Source of the DNA: Lachnospiraceae bacterium
Lineage (GTDB): Bacteria > Bacillota > Clostridia > Lachnospirales > Lachnospiraceae
DNA: 51,089 bases
Assembly (NCBI GenBank): GCA_016291405.1
Contig: JAEEXG010000015.1
Span: 1-51,089 of the forward strand
Direction of reading: 5' to 3'
Shown: positions 43,606-51,089 of the stretch, in pieces
How positions within the stretch are numbered: the stretch's first letter is position 1
Layout: each line of letters begins with the position of its first letter
Position numbers and translations under genes: made by a program
The notes under the pieces: generated by a model
Told to the model about the DNA's origin: nothing
Database searches by the model: none
The model's input: the letters and a program-made list of their open reading frames with translations, nothing else

Positions 43606-43630
43606 AAATTTATCGCGTTACGATAAATTT
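43606..43630 (+). promoter_or_regulatory. operator-like dyad before the DUF4173-type gene
   Basis: AAATTTATCG (43606-43615) and CGATAAATTT (43621-43630) form a perfect 10-bp inverted repeat around CGTTA. A GTCTTGTTT/AAACAAGAC pair flanks it, and AAGACTA/TAGTCTT follows. It could be a repressor site or a leader structure. Confidence 0.5.
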
Positions 43631-43687
43631 ATATTGAATCACAGAAAAAACAAGACTAAAAACTAGTCTTAAAGGGAGGATATTATT

Positions 43688-45127
43688 ATGTATCAGAAAT
43701 CAAGATTTGCCATATATACGGGCATTTTCGCTGTATTCTATACCTTCTGTTTTTACAAAAACCTAGAGGGCGTGACCTTTTCTTTGTTTGTAATTGGAGC
43801 TCTGGTTTACATTTCGCTTTGCTTAAAGGAATTTAGTGTAGCTAGAAAGAAAGACACTACGTTCTTTGCTATCGTAGCGGCTTTGATAGGACTTTCGCAT
43901 CCGCTTACGGATAACGGCTTTGTCCATACTTTTAACTTTATTTTCGGATTTGCCATTTTGATTTATATTGTCATGCATCAATTTGCAAATGACGAAAGAT
44001 GGACGTTTTTTACAACGGTCGAAAATTTCTTTAAAACCATATGCGGAGCTGTAGGCAAAATCGATGCTCCATTCAGAGACGTAGCTCTATATAAAAAAGC
44101 AAAGAAAGAAAACACAGTCGAGCCTACCGTTAAAGATAAAAGAAAGAAAAAAGTCGACATGATAGTGATAACTATAGCAGCAATTTTGCCCGCTTTAATG
44201 TTTGTTACATTGATTTTATCAAGCGCCGACATGATATTTGCAAATATGTTAAATACAATCTTGTATGACCTATTTAACTGGCCGATTGAATTAACTTTTT
44301 ACTTTAAGATTGCTTTCCTTACAGTGGCAGTATTTTTATTAGCGTACGGTTTGTTTTCTTTTCTTAAAAAGAAAACGTTTTCCGAGGAAATTAAAGAAGT
44401 AAAAACTCACGATGCTACAGTTGCAATTACTGCAGGCATCATGTTTGACGCAATTTACCTTACCTTCAGTATGATACAGATCCTTTACTTGTTCATAGGT
44501 AAACTCTCGCTTCCAAATAACGTTTCATACGCTGAATACGCAAGAAAAGGTTTCTTCCAGGTCCTTTTTGTCTGTGTACTTAACCTCGTGATTGTGCTTA
44601 TAGGCAAAACCAGGTTTAAAGAAAATCGTTTGCTGAAAATAGTACTTACCGTCATGTGCGCATGTACTTACATAATGATTGCTTCAAGCGCATTAAGACT
44701 TGTAATGTACATTCGTTACTATTATTTCTCATTTTTAAGGATGCTTGCTTTCTGGGCACTTACGGTTGTATTTATACTCCTTACCGGAATCTTAATCCAC
44801 GTTTGGACCGATAAAGTAAACTTATTCAAGTTTTCATTAAGAGTAATCCTTGTTGCGTACACAGTACTCGCTCTTTCACACATTGATTACCTTGTTGCCG
44901 AACTTAACATGTCACAAACAAAAAACAACTCGGATTTCTTTATTTCAAAGAACTATGACGACTACGAATATGTGCTTCGCTCAACCTGTCTTGACGCGGC
45001 CCCCGTTATAGAGAAGTACGACTTTGACAATAAAACATATTATTACAACAGAAACGACATAGAAAAAGAAATCACATTCAGAAACTTCAACTTATCAAGA
45101 TATATTGCGAAGAAGAATATGAAATAA
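43688..45127 (+). CDS. DUF4153/DUF4173 family membrane protein
   Basis: A 479-residue integral membrane protein with about ten to twelve hydrophobic helices and a basic cytoplasmic loop (KDKRKKKVDM). The centre, with DLFNWPIELTFYFKIAFLTVAVFLLAYGLFSF and later YYFSFLRMLAFWALTVVFILL, matches the DUF4173 (DUF4153) family; the C-terminal tail (FFISKNYDDYEYVLRSTCLDA) is soluble. Function unknown. GGGAGG lies 9 nt before the ATG. A dyad-rich leader precedes it. Confidence 0.82.
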   Translation: MYQKSRFAIYTGIFAVFYTFCFYKNLEGVTFSLFVIGALVYISLCLKEFSVARKKDTTFFAIVAALIGLSHPLTDNGFVHTFNFIFGFAILIYIVMHQFANDERWTFFTTVENFFKTICGAVGKIDAPFRDVALYKKAKKENTVEPTVKDKRKKKVDMIVITIAAILPALMFVTLILSSADMIFANMLNTILYDLFNWPIELTFYFKIAFLTVAVFLLAYGLFSFLKKKTFSEEIKEVKTHDATVAITAGIMFDAIYLTFSMIQILYLFIGKLSLPNNVSYAEYARKGFFQVLFVCVLNLVIVLIGKTRFKENRLLKIVLTVMCACTYIMIASSALRLVMYIRYYYFSFLRMLAFWALTVVFILLTGILIHVWTDKVNLFKFSLRVILVAYTVLALSHIDYLVAELNMSQTKNNSDFFISKNYDDYEYVLRSTCLDAAPVIEKYDFDNKTYYYNRNDIEKEITFRNFNLSRYIAKKNMK

Positions 45128-45149
45128 CTATAAGAAAGGTTCGTATAGA

Positions 45150-45228
45150 GCGCGAGATGCAAAAAGGTCCAGTGGACCTTTTTGAGAACCCGCAGAGCAA
45201 TAGCTCGGCGGGCTCGATCATTCTCGCG
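45150..45228. repeat. tRNA-like three-arm palindromic element
   Basis: CGCGAGA (45151-45157) and TCTCGCG (45222-45228) close a structure with two inner arms: AAAAAGGTCCA/TGGACCTTTTT (45161-45183, one-base loop) and CCCGC-AGAGC / GCTCG-GCGGG (45189-45212). The first arm with its T-run can terminate the DUF4173-type gene. The closing stem repeats the acceptor sequence of the neighbouring tRNA-Gly. It is not a normal tRNA: no anticodon or T-loop is recognisable. Confidence 0.6.
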
Positions 45229-45230
45229 TT

Positions 45231-45273
45231 ACAAAATAAAAAGGACATCCAACCGGATGTCCTTTTATTTTGT
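45231..45273. terminator. bidirectional terminator beside tRNA-Gly
   Basis: GGACATCC (45243-45250) and GGATGTCC (45255-45262) pair around AACC, with A/T-rich extensions ACAAAATAAA and TTTATTTTGT. It ends the tRNA-Gly transcript on the minus strand. Confidence 0.88.
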
Positions 45274-45274
45274 A

Positions 45275-45347
45275 AGCGCGAGACGGGACTCGAACCCGCG
45301 ACCCCGACCTTGGCAAGGTCGTGCTCCACCAACTGAGCCACTCGCGC
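45275..45347 (-). tRNA. tRNA-Gly (GCC)
   Basis: A 73-nt cloverleaf on the minus strand: acceptor GCGCGAG, D-arm GCTC...GAGC, anticodon stem CGACC/GGTCG with loop TTGCCAA (anticodon GCC), and T-arm GCGGG-TTCGAGT-CCCGT. CCA is not encoded. A terminator follows directly. Confidence 0.95.
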
Positions 45348-45423
45348 ATGTGTTGTTTTCAACGACAATGACTATCTTACATGACGAGCGGTTGTTTGTC
45401 AACAAGATTTCTTACTTTTTTTA

Positions 45424-46101
45424 TTAAAATCCAATCACATACATAAGAATGCAAAAGAAGTGTAAAATGCTTCCCAAAAGCACGAAAAGATGGAAGATAG
45501 AGTGCATGTATTTATGCTTAACTCCAAGGCCGTAAAGCACGGCTCCTACAGTATATGAGATGCCTCCCCAGAGTAGCCACATAAAGCCTTCTTTTGATAC
45601 TGCCTTAATAACAGCTTTTGAAGCAAACACAACGCACCAACCGATTCCTATATAAATTGACATAGCCAAAGCTGTAAACTTCTTTAAGTCAATTGCAGTA
45701 AATGTGCATCCAAGTGCACACAGTCCCCACACAAGTCCAAACAAGGTCCAGGCCAAGGCAGGAGATACGTGCCGTACAGCTCCTAAAAGAATCGGAGTGT
45801 AGGTGCCGCCTACCAAAAGGTAAATAGTGCAGTGATCCAAAACCTGCATGACGCGTTTCCCCATACATTGTTTTAATCCATGATACACACTTGAATTGGT
45901 ATATAAAATAATCAAAGAAGCTCCGTATATTGCACTTGTGGTAATTAAAAAGGGATCTGCTTTCTTTGCAGAGAAAACCAGGCATAACACCAAGGCCACA
46001 ATCCCGAAGGCTCCTCCGATTATGTGAGTAATCATATTCATTAATTCTTCGCCCCTTGTGTAAGCAGGCATCGTTCTATCAGCAAGTTTCGTCCTTGTCA
46101 T
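45424..46101 (-). CDS. hemolysin III family membrane protein
   Basis: A 225-residue seven-helix protein of the hemolysin III/PAQR family. Conserved metal-site motifs are present: NSSVYHGL, VLDHCTIYLLVGGTYTP, and HSIFHLFVLLGSILHFF. Despite the name, most members are not proven toxins; relation to PAQR receptors and putative ceramidase-like hydrolases suggests membrane lipid functions. AGGATGAT lies just before the ATG. A perfect palindrome upstream may be its operator. Confidence 0.9.
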   Translation of the reverse strand: MTRTKLADRTMPAYTRGEELMNMITHIIGGAFGIVALVLCLVFSAKKADPFLITTSAIYGASLIILYTNSSVYHGLKQCMGKRVMQVLDHCTIYLLVGGTYTPILLGAVRHVSPALAWTLFGLVWGLCALGCTFTAIDLKKFTALAMSIYIGIGWCVVFASKAVIKAVSKEGFMWLLWGGISYTVGAVLYGLGVKHKYMHSIFHLFVLLGSILHFFCILMYVIGF

Positions 46102-46147
46102 CTATCATCCTCCATCTAAATTAGATGTTATCATCATAACACGACGA

Positions 46148-46170
46148 CACGTAGTATTCAATACTACGTG
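46148..46170 (-). promoter_or_regulatory. perfect palindrome upstream of the hemolysin III-type gene
   Basis: CACGTAGTATT and AATACTACGTG surround a single base, giving a 23-bp palindrome about 47 nt before the gene start, over a likely -35 region with TATGAT downstream. A smaller dyad CATCTAA/TTAGATG lies at 46113-46127. Probable repressor binding sites; regulator unknown. Confidence 0.6.
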
Positions 46171-46212
46171 ATAAAATTTTTCCCAAATCATCTACTTGGT
46201 GGCGAAATTATA

Positions 46213-46389
46213 GTAAGGGGCGGGGCAATTTGTAATAGTTTCGAGAGCCTATTTTTGCATTGGCACTTGATAAGGCGGTCAGCGAAAGATGACCGGCGAA
46301 TCTAGTGAGGCGTGGATACGCCGTCCGCTATGCAAAAATAAGAGTGAGAACGTCTCGAGAAACATTACAAATTGCCACGCCCCGTAGTC
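46213..46389. repeat. large nested palindrome, copy 3
   Basis: Arms GGGGC...GCAATTTGTAAT (46217-46236) and ATTACAAATTGC...GCCCC (46366-46383) enclose a second pair TATTTTTGCAT/ATGCAAAAATA. The apex has CGGTCA/TGACCG and GGCGT/ACGCC hairpins. Read on the minus strand, the order (GTAATGTTT, CGAGACGTTCTCACTC, TTTTTGCATAGCGGA, apex, GTGCCAATGCAAAAA) matches copy 1 (TAATGTTTTT, CGACACGCTCTCGCTC, TTTTTGCGTAGCGGA, apex, GCACCAACGCAAAAA). It sits between the purA terminator and the hemolysin III-type gene promoter. Confidence 0.75.
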
Positions 46390-46390
46390 A

Positions 46391-46418
46391 AAAAAACACC
46401 CCACCATCAGGTGGGGTG
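46391..46418 (-). terminator. purA terminator
   Basis: CACCCCACC and GGTGGGGTG pair around a 4-nt loop; on the minus strand the stem is followed by a T-run. It lies 14 nt past the purA stop. Confidence 0.9.
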
Positions 46419-46431
46419 CCAAGAATCAAAC

Positions 46432-47718
46432 TTATTTCTTTCTGTAAATGATATCTTCACGAGCGGGACCGTTACTTATCATGGTGATGGGATATCCGAT
46501 GCGCTCTTCGATGAATTCGATGTACTTTCTGCAGTTTTCGGGAAGCTTATCGTATTCCTTGATGCCGCGGATGTCTTCTTTCCATCCGGGAAGAGTCTCG
46601 TAAACAGGCTTTGCTTTCTTTAAAAGACGGGTTACAGGGAAGTCTGTTGTAACTTCGCCGTCGATTTCATATCCTACGCAAACAGGAATTTCATCGAGAT
46701 AACCAAGAACGTCAAGCACTGTGAAAGCAACATCTGTGGTGCCCTGAAGACGTAAGCCGTATTTTGAAGCAACGCAGTCAAACCAGCCCATTCTTCTCGG
46801 ACGACCGGTTGTTGCGCCGTATTCGCCACCGTCACCGCCGCGACGTCTTAATTCATCGGCAACAGCTTCATCTAAGATTTCTGAAACAAATTCGCCTGCG
46901 CCTACTGCAGAAGAGTAAGCCTTGCAGACTGTTACAATCTGCTTAATTTCATAAGGAGGGATACCACATCCAACTGCTCCGTAAGAAGCAAGAGTGTTTG
47001 AAGATGTAACCATGGGGTAAATACCGTGGTCTGTATCCTTTAAGGTTCCGAGCTGACCTTCCAAAAGAACTGTCTTTCCTTCTTTTAAAGCCTTGTCAAG
47101 GAAGAGGGCTACGTCGCAAACGTAAGGAGCAACCATTTCCTTATACTGCATAAGCTCGTTGTAAATGTCTTCTGCATTAAGAGTGGGCTTGTGATATAAG
47201 TGCTCAAGCAAAATGTTCTTTTGAACAAGCACTCTTTCCAAGCGGTCCATGATAGCTTCTTTGGTATCAAATAAGTCGCTTACCTGGAAACCAATCTTTG
47301 CAAATTTATCGGAATAGAAGGGAGCGATACCTGACTTTGTGGATCCGAATGACTTACCTGCCAAACGCTCTTCTTCATATTTATCAAATAAAATATGGTA
47401 AGGCATGATTATCTGCGCACGATCTGAAATCAAGATCTTAGGCATGGGAACGCCCTTATCTACGATATCCTTAATTTCATTAAAAAGAATGGGAACGTTT
47501 AATGCGACACCGTTACCGATGATGCTGGTGGTGTGTCCGTAGAAAACGCCTGAAGGAAGAGTGTGCAATGCAAACTTTCCGTAAGCATTCTTGATTGTGT
47601 GACCTGCGTTAGCGCCTCCCTGAAATCTTACTACGATATCCGCCTTTTCTGCCAAGGTGTCGGTAATTTTTCCTTTACCCTCGTCACCCCAGTTGGCGCC
47701 GACAATTGCTTTTACCAT
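46432..47718 (-). CDS. purA: adenylosuccinate synthetase
   Basis: GTP-dependent ligation of IMP and aspartate, first step of AMP synthesis. The 428-residue protein opens MVKAIVGANWGDEGKGKITD, the family signature with the catalytic Asp and P-loop-like segment, followed by VRFQGGANAGHT (catalytic His). GTTTGRPRRMGWFD and the final GPAREDIIY are also typical. GGAGAAC precedes the ATG. It stands alone between its terminator and the divergent citrate synthase gene. Confidence 0.97.
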   Translation of the reverse strand: MVKAIVGANWGDEGKGKITDTLAEKADIVVRFQGGANAGHTIKNAYGKFALHTLPSGVFYGHTTSIIGNGVALNVPILFNEIKDIVDKGVPMPKILISDRAQIIMPYHILFDKYEEERLAGKSFGSTKSGIAPFYSDKFAKIGFQVSDLFDTKEAIMDRLERVLVQKNILLEHLYHKPTLNAEDIYNELMQYKEMVAPYVCDVALFLDKALKEGKTVLLEGQLGTLKDTDHGIYPMVTSSNTLASYGAVGCGIPPYEIKQIVTVCKAYSSAVGAGEFVSEILDEAVADELRRRGGDGGEYGATTGRPRRMGWFDCVASKYGLRLQGTTDVAFTVLDVLGYLDEIPVCVGYEIDGEVTTDFPVTRLLKKAKPVYETLPGWKEDIRGIKEYDKLPENCRKYIEFIEERIGYPITMISNGPAREDIIYRKK

Positions 47719-47835
47719 AAGTGTTCTCCTTTTGGATATTTAGTTAAGGCCAAAGTGCCCGAATTTAAAGCACTCGCCATAAAAAATATATACGCTCTTT
47801 CCATTAATGTCAATCCTAATAGAAACCACTGTAAA

Positions 47836-47849
47836 TGCATAAAAATGCA
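47836..47849. promoter_or_regulatory. ARG-box-like palindrome between purA and citrate synthase
   Basis: TGCATAAAAATGCA has perfect TGCAT/ATGCA half-sites around AAAA, the same half-site as in the argG-argJ control region. ATGCAAAAATGCAA at 47944-47957, just before the citrate synthase ribosome binding site, is a second related site. ArgR binding is inference. Confidence 0.5.
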
Positions 47850-47979
47850 AAAGAAACCGTAATGAATATGTTAAGTTTTTGTTAAAAGAGTCGCAATTCC
47901 ATTGCTTTACAAGCGCATATATATTATATTTTTAGTAAAAATTATGCAAAAATGCAAGCGTTGTAGGAGGAGGCAAAGA

Positions 47980-49326
47980 ATGAAAAGAATCGATGAATAT
48001 GTAAATTTCCAGGCAAGAAAATGTATCGAATGCGGTGATATTGATGACTCCTTATACAATGAATACGGGGTAAAAAGGGGGTTAAGAGACTTAAACGGTC
48101 AGGGCGTTTTAACGGGCTTAACCAATATTTCCAAAATCACTGCCTTTAAAGAAGAAAAGGGTGAGATGATTCCCTGCGCCGGTGAACTTTTATACAGAGG
48201 CTATGACATAAAAGAGCTTGCCAAAGAATCAAGGAAGAGGAAAAATGTCTACGAAGAAGGGGCCTACCTGCTTTTATTCGGAGAGCTTCCGTCAAAAGAA
48301 GAACTTGATGCATTCAGTGAAATTATTTCTGAAAACATGACTCTTCCCACAAACTTTACCAGAGACGTTATCATGAAGGTTCCCGATGAAGACATCATGA
48401 CCTCCATGACAAAGAGTATCCTTACTTTGGCAGGATATGATAAAAGAAAAAACGATTTATCAATTGAAAATGTGTTAAGGCAGAGCATCCAGCTTATAAG
48501 CACATTCCCAATGCTTGCAGTCTACGGATATCATGCTTACAACCATTATAAAAACGATGACAGCATGTTTATTCATAGGCCCGACAAAGACTTATCCATT
48601 GCCGAAAACTTTTTAAGAATGCTAAGGCCCGATAAAAAGTATACAGAGCTTGAAGCAACAGTTTTGGATGTGGCGCTTCTTCTTCATATGGAGCATGGAG
48701 GAGGTAACAACTCCACATTTACCACAAGAGTGGTAACATCTTCAGGATCTGATACCTATTCCGCTATGGCTGCGGCAATGTCTTCTTTAAAAGGAAAACG
48801 CCACGGCGGCGCAAACCTCATGGTCATGAAGATGATGGATGATATAAAGAAACATATTAAAGACATTAAGGACGATGAGGAAATTGAAGACTATCTTACT
48901 AAGATAGTTAGAAAAGAAGTCTTTGACAAACAGGGCTTAATATACGGAATGGGACATGCGGTTTATTCACTTTCCGATCCAAGAGAAGAAGTCTTTAAAA
49001 GCTATGTTCAAAACCTTGCCCACGAAAAGGGTAAGGACAAAGACCTTAGCTTATATGAAAGCATTGAAAGAATCGCGCCTATGGTTATTGCAAGAGAGCG
49101 TAAGATTTATAAAGGTGTAAGCCCGAACGTAGACTTTTACTCAGGCTTTGTGTATGAAATGATGGGAATTCCGAGAGAACTTTTCACGCCTCTTTTTGCC
49201 GTTGCAAGAATAAGCGGATGGAGTGCTCACAGACTTGAAGAACTTGTGGCCGATAATAAGATAATTCGCCCCGCTTACAAGAGCCTTGTGGTAAAAAAGA
49301 AAATGAAAGATATAGAAAAACGATAA
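47980..49326 (+). CDS. gltA: citrate synthase
   Basis: Condenses acetyl-CoA and oxaloacetate to citrate, feeding 2-oxoglutarate and glutamate synthesis. The 448-residue protein has the catalytic-site segments MEHGGGNNSTFTTRVV (His), KGKRHGGANLMVMKM, GMGHAVYSLSDPR (His) and later a C-terminal SGFVYEMMGIPRELFTPLFAVARISGW. An N-terminal extension with CIECGDIDDSLYNEYGVKRGLRDLNG precedes the core. The frame is open from 47902, but the ATG at 47980 follows GGAGGAGG. The 2-methylcitrate reaction cannot be excluded. Upstream TGCAT sites hint at arginine-linked control. Confidence 0.93.
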   Translation: MKRIDEYVNFQARKCIECGDIDDSLYNEYGVKRGLRDLNGQGVLTGLTNISKITAFKEEKGEMIPCAGELLYRGYDIKELAKESRKRKNVYEEGAYLLLFGELPSKEELDAFSEIISENMTLPTNFTRDVIMKVPDEDIMTSMTKSILTLAGYDKRKNDLSIENVLRQSIQLISTFPMLAVYGYHAYNHYKNDDSMFIHRPDKDLSIAENFLRMLRPDKKYTELEATVLDVALLLHMEHGGGNNSTFTTRVVTSSGSDTYSAMAAAMSSLKGKRHGGANLMVMKMMDDIKKHIKDIKDDEEIEDYLTKIVRKEVFDKQGLIYGMGHAVYSLSDPREEVFKSYVQNLAHEKGKDKDLSLYESIERIAPMVIARERKIYKGVSPNVDFYSGFVYEMMGIPRELFTPLFAVARISGWSAHRLEELVADNKIIRPAYKSLVVKKKMKDIEKR

Positions 49327-49410
49327 TAGAATCGCTTCCCTCCCGCTTTAATTGAAAAAACATTTTAAAGTGATAGACTGATAACGATGAGGGACAAGGA
49401 GGAAATACCT

Positions 49411-50379
49411 ATGAAAAAACGAAGTATTCTATTAGTCATTTCTTTGTGTGCCTGCCTTTCTTTAACAGGATGCAAAGTAGAAAGCAAATATTCAAATACA
49501 GTCTCGATTCCCACAACCGACGATGAAGAATATGAAAAAACCGATGATTCAACATTTTCTTTTACAGAGGTTGAACCTAAGGAAAAAGTATCGCCTAAGG
49601 GCGAAGAAGTAAAAGAAAATGTGAAAAAAGAAAACGGTGTGAAAACCGAGTTTTCTGACATAGACGGAGACGGAAACGTTGAATATGCCATGACCTATGA
49701 AGTAAACGACGGAGACCTTATTACAGGTGCCATCGAGCTTTACTTTAACAATGAGCTTATTTATGAATATCAAGAAGAACTCTTAATGGATCCCGGAAAA
49801 TTAGCCTACGAAGATTATGACGGAGACGGAGAAAAAGAAATTTTCTTTTCTTTCTACCCAAGAGTAAATTCACTGCCTCTTGAAGAATACGTTGTTTTAA
49901 AGGAAACAGGCGGCGCCTGGAATAAATTAAAGACTCCCGTCGACAGCCTTGGCTCAAACAGCTTTCCTATTCATATTAAGTACGGCTCATCCCCTTGCGA
50001 ACTTATCATAAGCTGCGATGGGTACGATGAACCGATAGTGTATGACGCCGAAGTTCATTACGAGAATGCTTATGAAAGCACAAAGAACGATGAAAACAAG
50101 CAGTCCTTTAACGAAGAGTTTAACAGAATGCTTAGGGGCGAAGGATATGAAGAGGGCGCGGAGTTTGGAATGGTGATGCCCTGGGGCGTCTGGGAAATAG
50201 ATGCCGTAACCGTAGAAGATAAGCCAATGCTTAAAGCAAGACAGGGAATCGCAGGTCAGCTTGAAAGATACGATCAGCTTGGAGATTTATTTATCTATTT
50301 TGACTTTACTAATAACGGAAAACTTAAAATAGAAAAGCTTGAGTTCTTTGACTATGAAAATTACGGATCCAACGAATAA
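49411..50379 (+). CDS. hypothetical lipoprotein with EF-hand-like repeats
   Basis: A 322-residue secreted lipoprotein: the signal ends in LSLTGC (Cys21), then an acidic, low-complexity linker, then a domain with two calcium-loop-like motifs, DIDGDGNVEYAM and DYDGDGEKEIFFSF, the pattern of VCBS/FG-GAP beta-propeller repeats. No enzyme motif is visible. The frame is open from 49387, but AAGGAGG supports the ATG at 49411. Probably an envelope protein that binds calcium. Confidence 0.8.
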   Translation: MKKRSILLVISLCACLSLTGCKVESKYSNTVSIPTTDDEEYEKTDDSTFSFTEVEPKEKVSPKGEEVKENVKKENGVKTEFSDIDGDGNVEYAMTYEVNDGDLITGAIELYFNNELIYEYQEELLMDPGKLAYEDYDGDGEKEIFFSFYPRVNSLPLEEYVVLKETGGAWNKLKTPVDSLGSNSFPIHIKYGSSPCELIISCDGYDEPIVYDAEVHYENAYESTKNDENKQSFNEEFNRMLRGEGYEEGAEFGMVMPWGVWEIDAVTVEDKPMLKARQGIAGQLERYDQLGDLFIYFDFTNNGKLKIEKLEFFDYENYGSNE

Positions 50380-50479
50380 ACATGCTTGAATTACTCTTCC
50401 TTCAATGTTATCTTTTTATTTGAGAAAAGTTAACTCTTTAAGGAAACGCTGGCAAATTATTATTAAGGAGATTTATAGA

Positions 50480-51079
50480 ATGGAAATTGTTTGTTTGGAT
50501 CTTGAAGGCGTGTTGGTGCCGGAAATCTGGATCGAGTTTTCAAAGAAAACCGGTATCGAAGAGTTAAAGAAAACCACAAGAGACGAGCCTGATTACGATA
50601 AGCTTATGAAGTGGAGATTGGAAGTTTTAAAAGAACACGGACTTGGCCTTAAAGAAATTCAGGATGTAATAAGAAAGATAGAGCCCTTGGAAGGAGCTCT
50701 TGAATTCTTAAATAAATTAAGAGAAAAGACTCAGGTTATTATTATTAGCGATACCTTTTCACAGTTTGCAACTCCCTTAATGGAAAAGCTTAACTGGCCC
50801 ACAATCTTTTGTAATTCATTGGAGGTTGCTGAAGATGGCACCATTACAGGATACAAAATGAGAGTTGAAAAGAGTAAGCTTACAACCGTTAAAGCGTTAC
50901 AGTCTATAGGATATGACACAATCGCAAGCGGTGACAGCTACAACGACCTTGATATGATAAAGGCTTCAAAGGCAGGCTTTTTGTTTAGAACAACAGATAA
51001 AATAAAGAAAGATTTTCCCGAGCTTAAAGCATTTGAAACCTATGATGAATTGTTTGAAGCAATTAATAACTACTTATAA
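50480..51079 (+). CDS. thrH: ThrH-type phosphoserine phosphatase / homoserine phosphotransferase
   Basis: A 199-residue HAD-superfamily enzyme. The start MEIVCLDLEGVLVPEIWIEF is characteristic of ThrH, with the nucleophile Asp7; VIIISDTFSQF supplies motif II, and ASGDSYNDLDMIKAS motif IV. Pseudomonas ThrH dephosphorylates phosphoserine and can transfer the phosphate to homoserine, bypassing SerB and ThrB. hom and lysC lie 32 kb away with no thrB nearby, which fits such a role. The frame is open from 50405, but AAGGAG 9 nt upstream marks the ATG at 50480. Gene complete; window ends 10 nt later. Confidence 0.9.
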   Translation: MEIVCLDLEGVLVPEIWIEFSKKTGIEELKKTTRDEPDYDKLMKWRLEVLKEHGLGLKEIQDVIRKIEPLEGALEFLNKLREKTQVIIISDTFSQFATPLMEKLNWPTIFCNSLEVAEDGTITGYKMRVEKSKLTTVKALQSIGYDTIASGDSYNDLDMIKASKAGFLFRTTDKIKKDFPELKAFETYDELFEAINNYL

Positions 51080-51089
51080 TAAGAAAAAA

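Noticed and set aside
45182-45427. Open frame of 81 residues over the tRNA
   Set aside because: It reads through tRNA-Gly antisense and hairpin sequence; no coding evidence.
46432-47718. purA under a purine riboswitch
   Set aside because: No riboswitch-like structure was recognised upstream of the minus-strand start.

Overview
The window looks like a chromosomal segment of a moderately low-GC anaerobic Bacillota, most probably a Clostridia of the Lachnospiraceae type. This is inferred from strong GGAGG-type ribosome binding sites, a monomeric [FeFe] hydrogenase with ferredoxin-like clusters, a BlaI/M56-M23 pair, DUF4854, PspC and LURP-one-like proteins, and the comEA-comEC-holA order. No prophage, insertion sequence transposase, rRNA or CRISPR array is visible; most of the window is ordinary core and signalling gene content.

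Layout. 1-4986: divergent arginine genes, argG (minus, cut by the window edge) against GNAT-argJ-argB-argD, separated by a control region with repeated ARG-box-like motifs. 4999-6790: an orphan solute-binding protein and a small stress membrane protein. 6892-12094: comEA-comEC, an Rpn-family nuclease gene wedged before holA, then a DUF1653 gene. 12095-12736: two large nested palindromes between convergent genes. 12737-18447: a lipid kinase-like gene, glyA, then ACT protein-hom-lysC (aspartate pathway). 18448-18994: a promoter-to-terminator unit that encodes no recognised gene (candidate RNA and/or 40-residue protein). 18995-21776: a GH3-like membrane protein, an AraC regulator, PspC. 21923-28257: five tightly packed genes (RsiV-like lipoprotein, S4 RNA-binding protein, vWA/metallopeptidase-like protein, MoxR-type ATPase, leucine-rich repeat protein). 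28350-32487: hydrogenase, PrsW protease, LURP-one protein, diguanylate cyclase. 32666-35173: asnS and trpS. 35221-39731: HD-GYP sensor, DUF4854 lipoprotein, membrane lipase, dtd. 39769-43447: BlaI repressor with a two-site operator, M56/M23 sensor protease, and a palindrome-rich accessory patch with two little-known membrane proteins. 43688-46101: DUF4173-type membrane protein, a tRNA-like hairpin cluster, tRNA-Gly, hemolysin III family protein. 46213-51079: a third copy of the large palindrome, purA, citrate synthase, a lipoprotein, thrH.

How the genes connect. Arginine synthesis (argGJBD) and citrate synthase both carry TGCAT-type palindromes resembling ARG boxes, which suggests carbon supply to glutamate and arginine may be co-controlled. 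lysC, hom and thrH belong to the aspartate/threonine/serine area. Cyclic di-GMP turnover is represented by one GGDEF and one HD-GYP protein. Cell-envelope sensing is represented by BlaI plus M56/M23, PspC and the AAA/vWA operon.

The most unusual signals are (a) a three-member family of large nested palindromes with a shared apex, (b) a strong in-frame ribosome binding site and ATG inside the Rpn gene, matching the intragenic antitoxin arrangement, (c) three 36-bp inverted-repeat units with different 16-nt centres after the M56/M23 gene, (d) a comEA ribosome binding site locked in a perfect hairpin, and (e) the promoter-terminator unit at 18553-18904.
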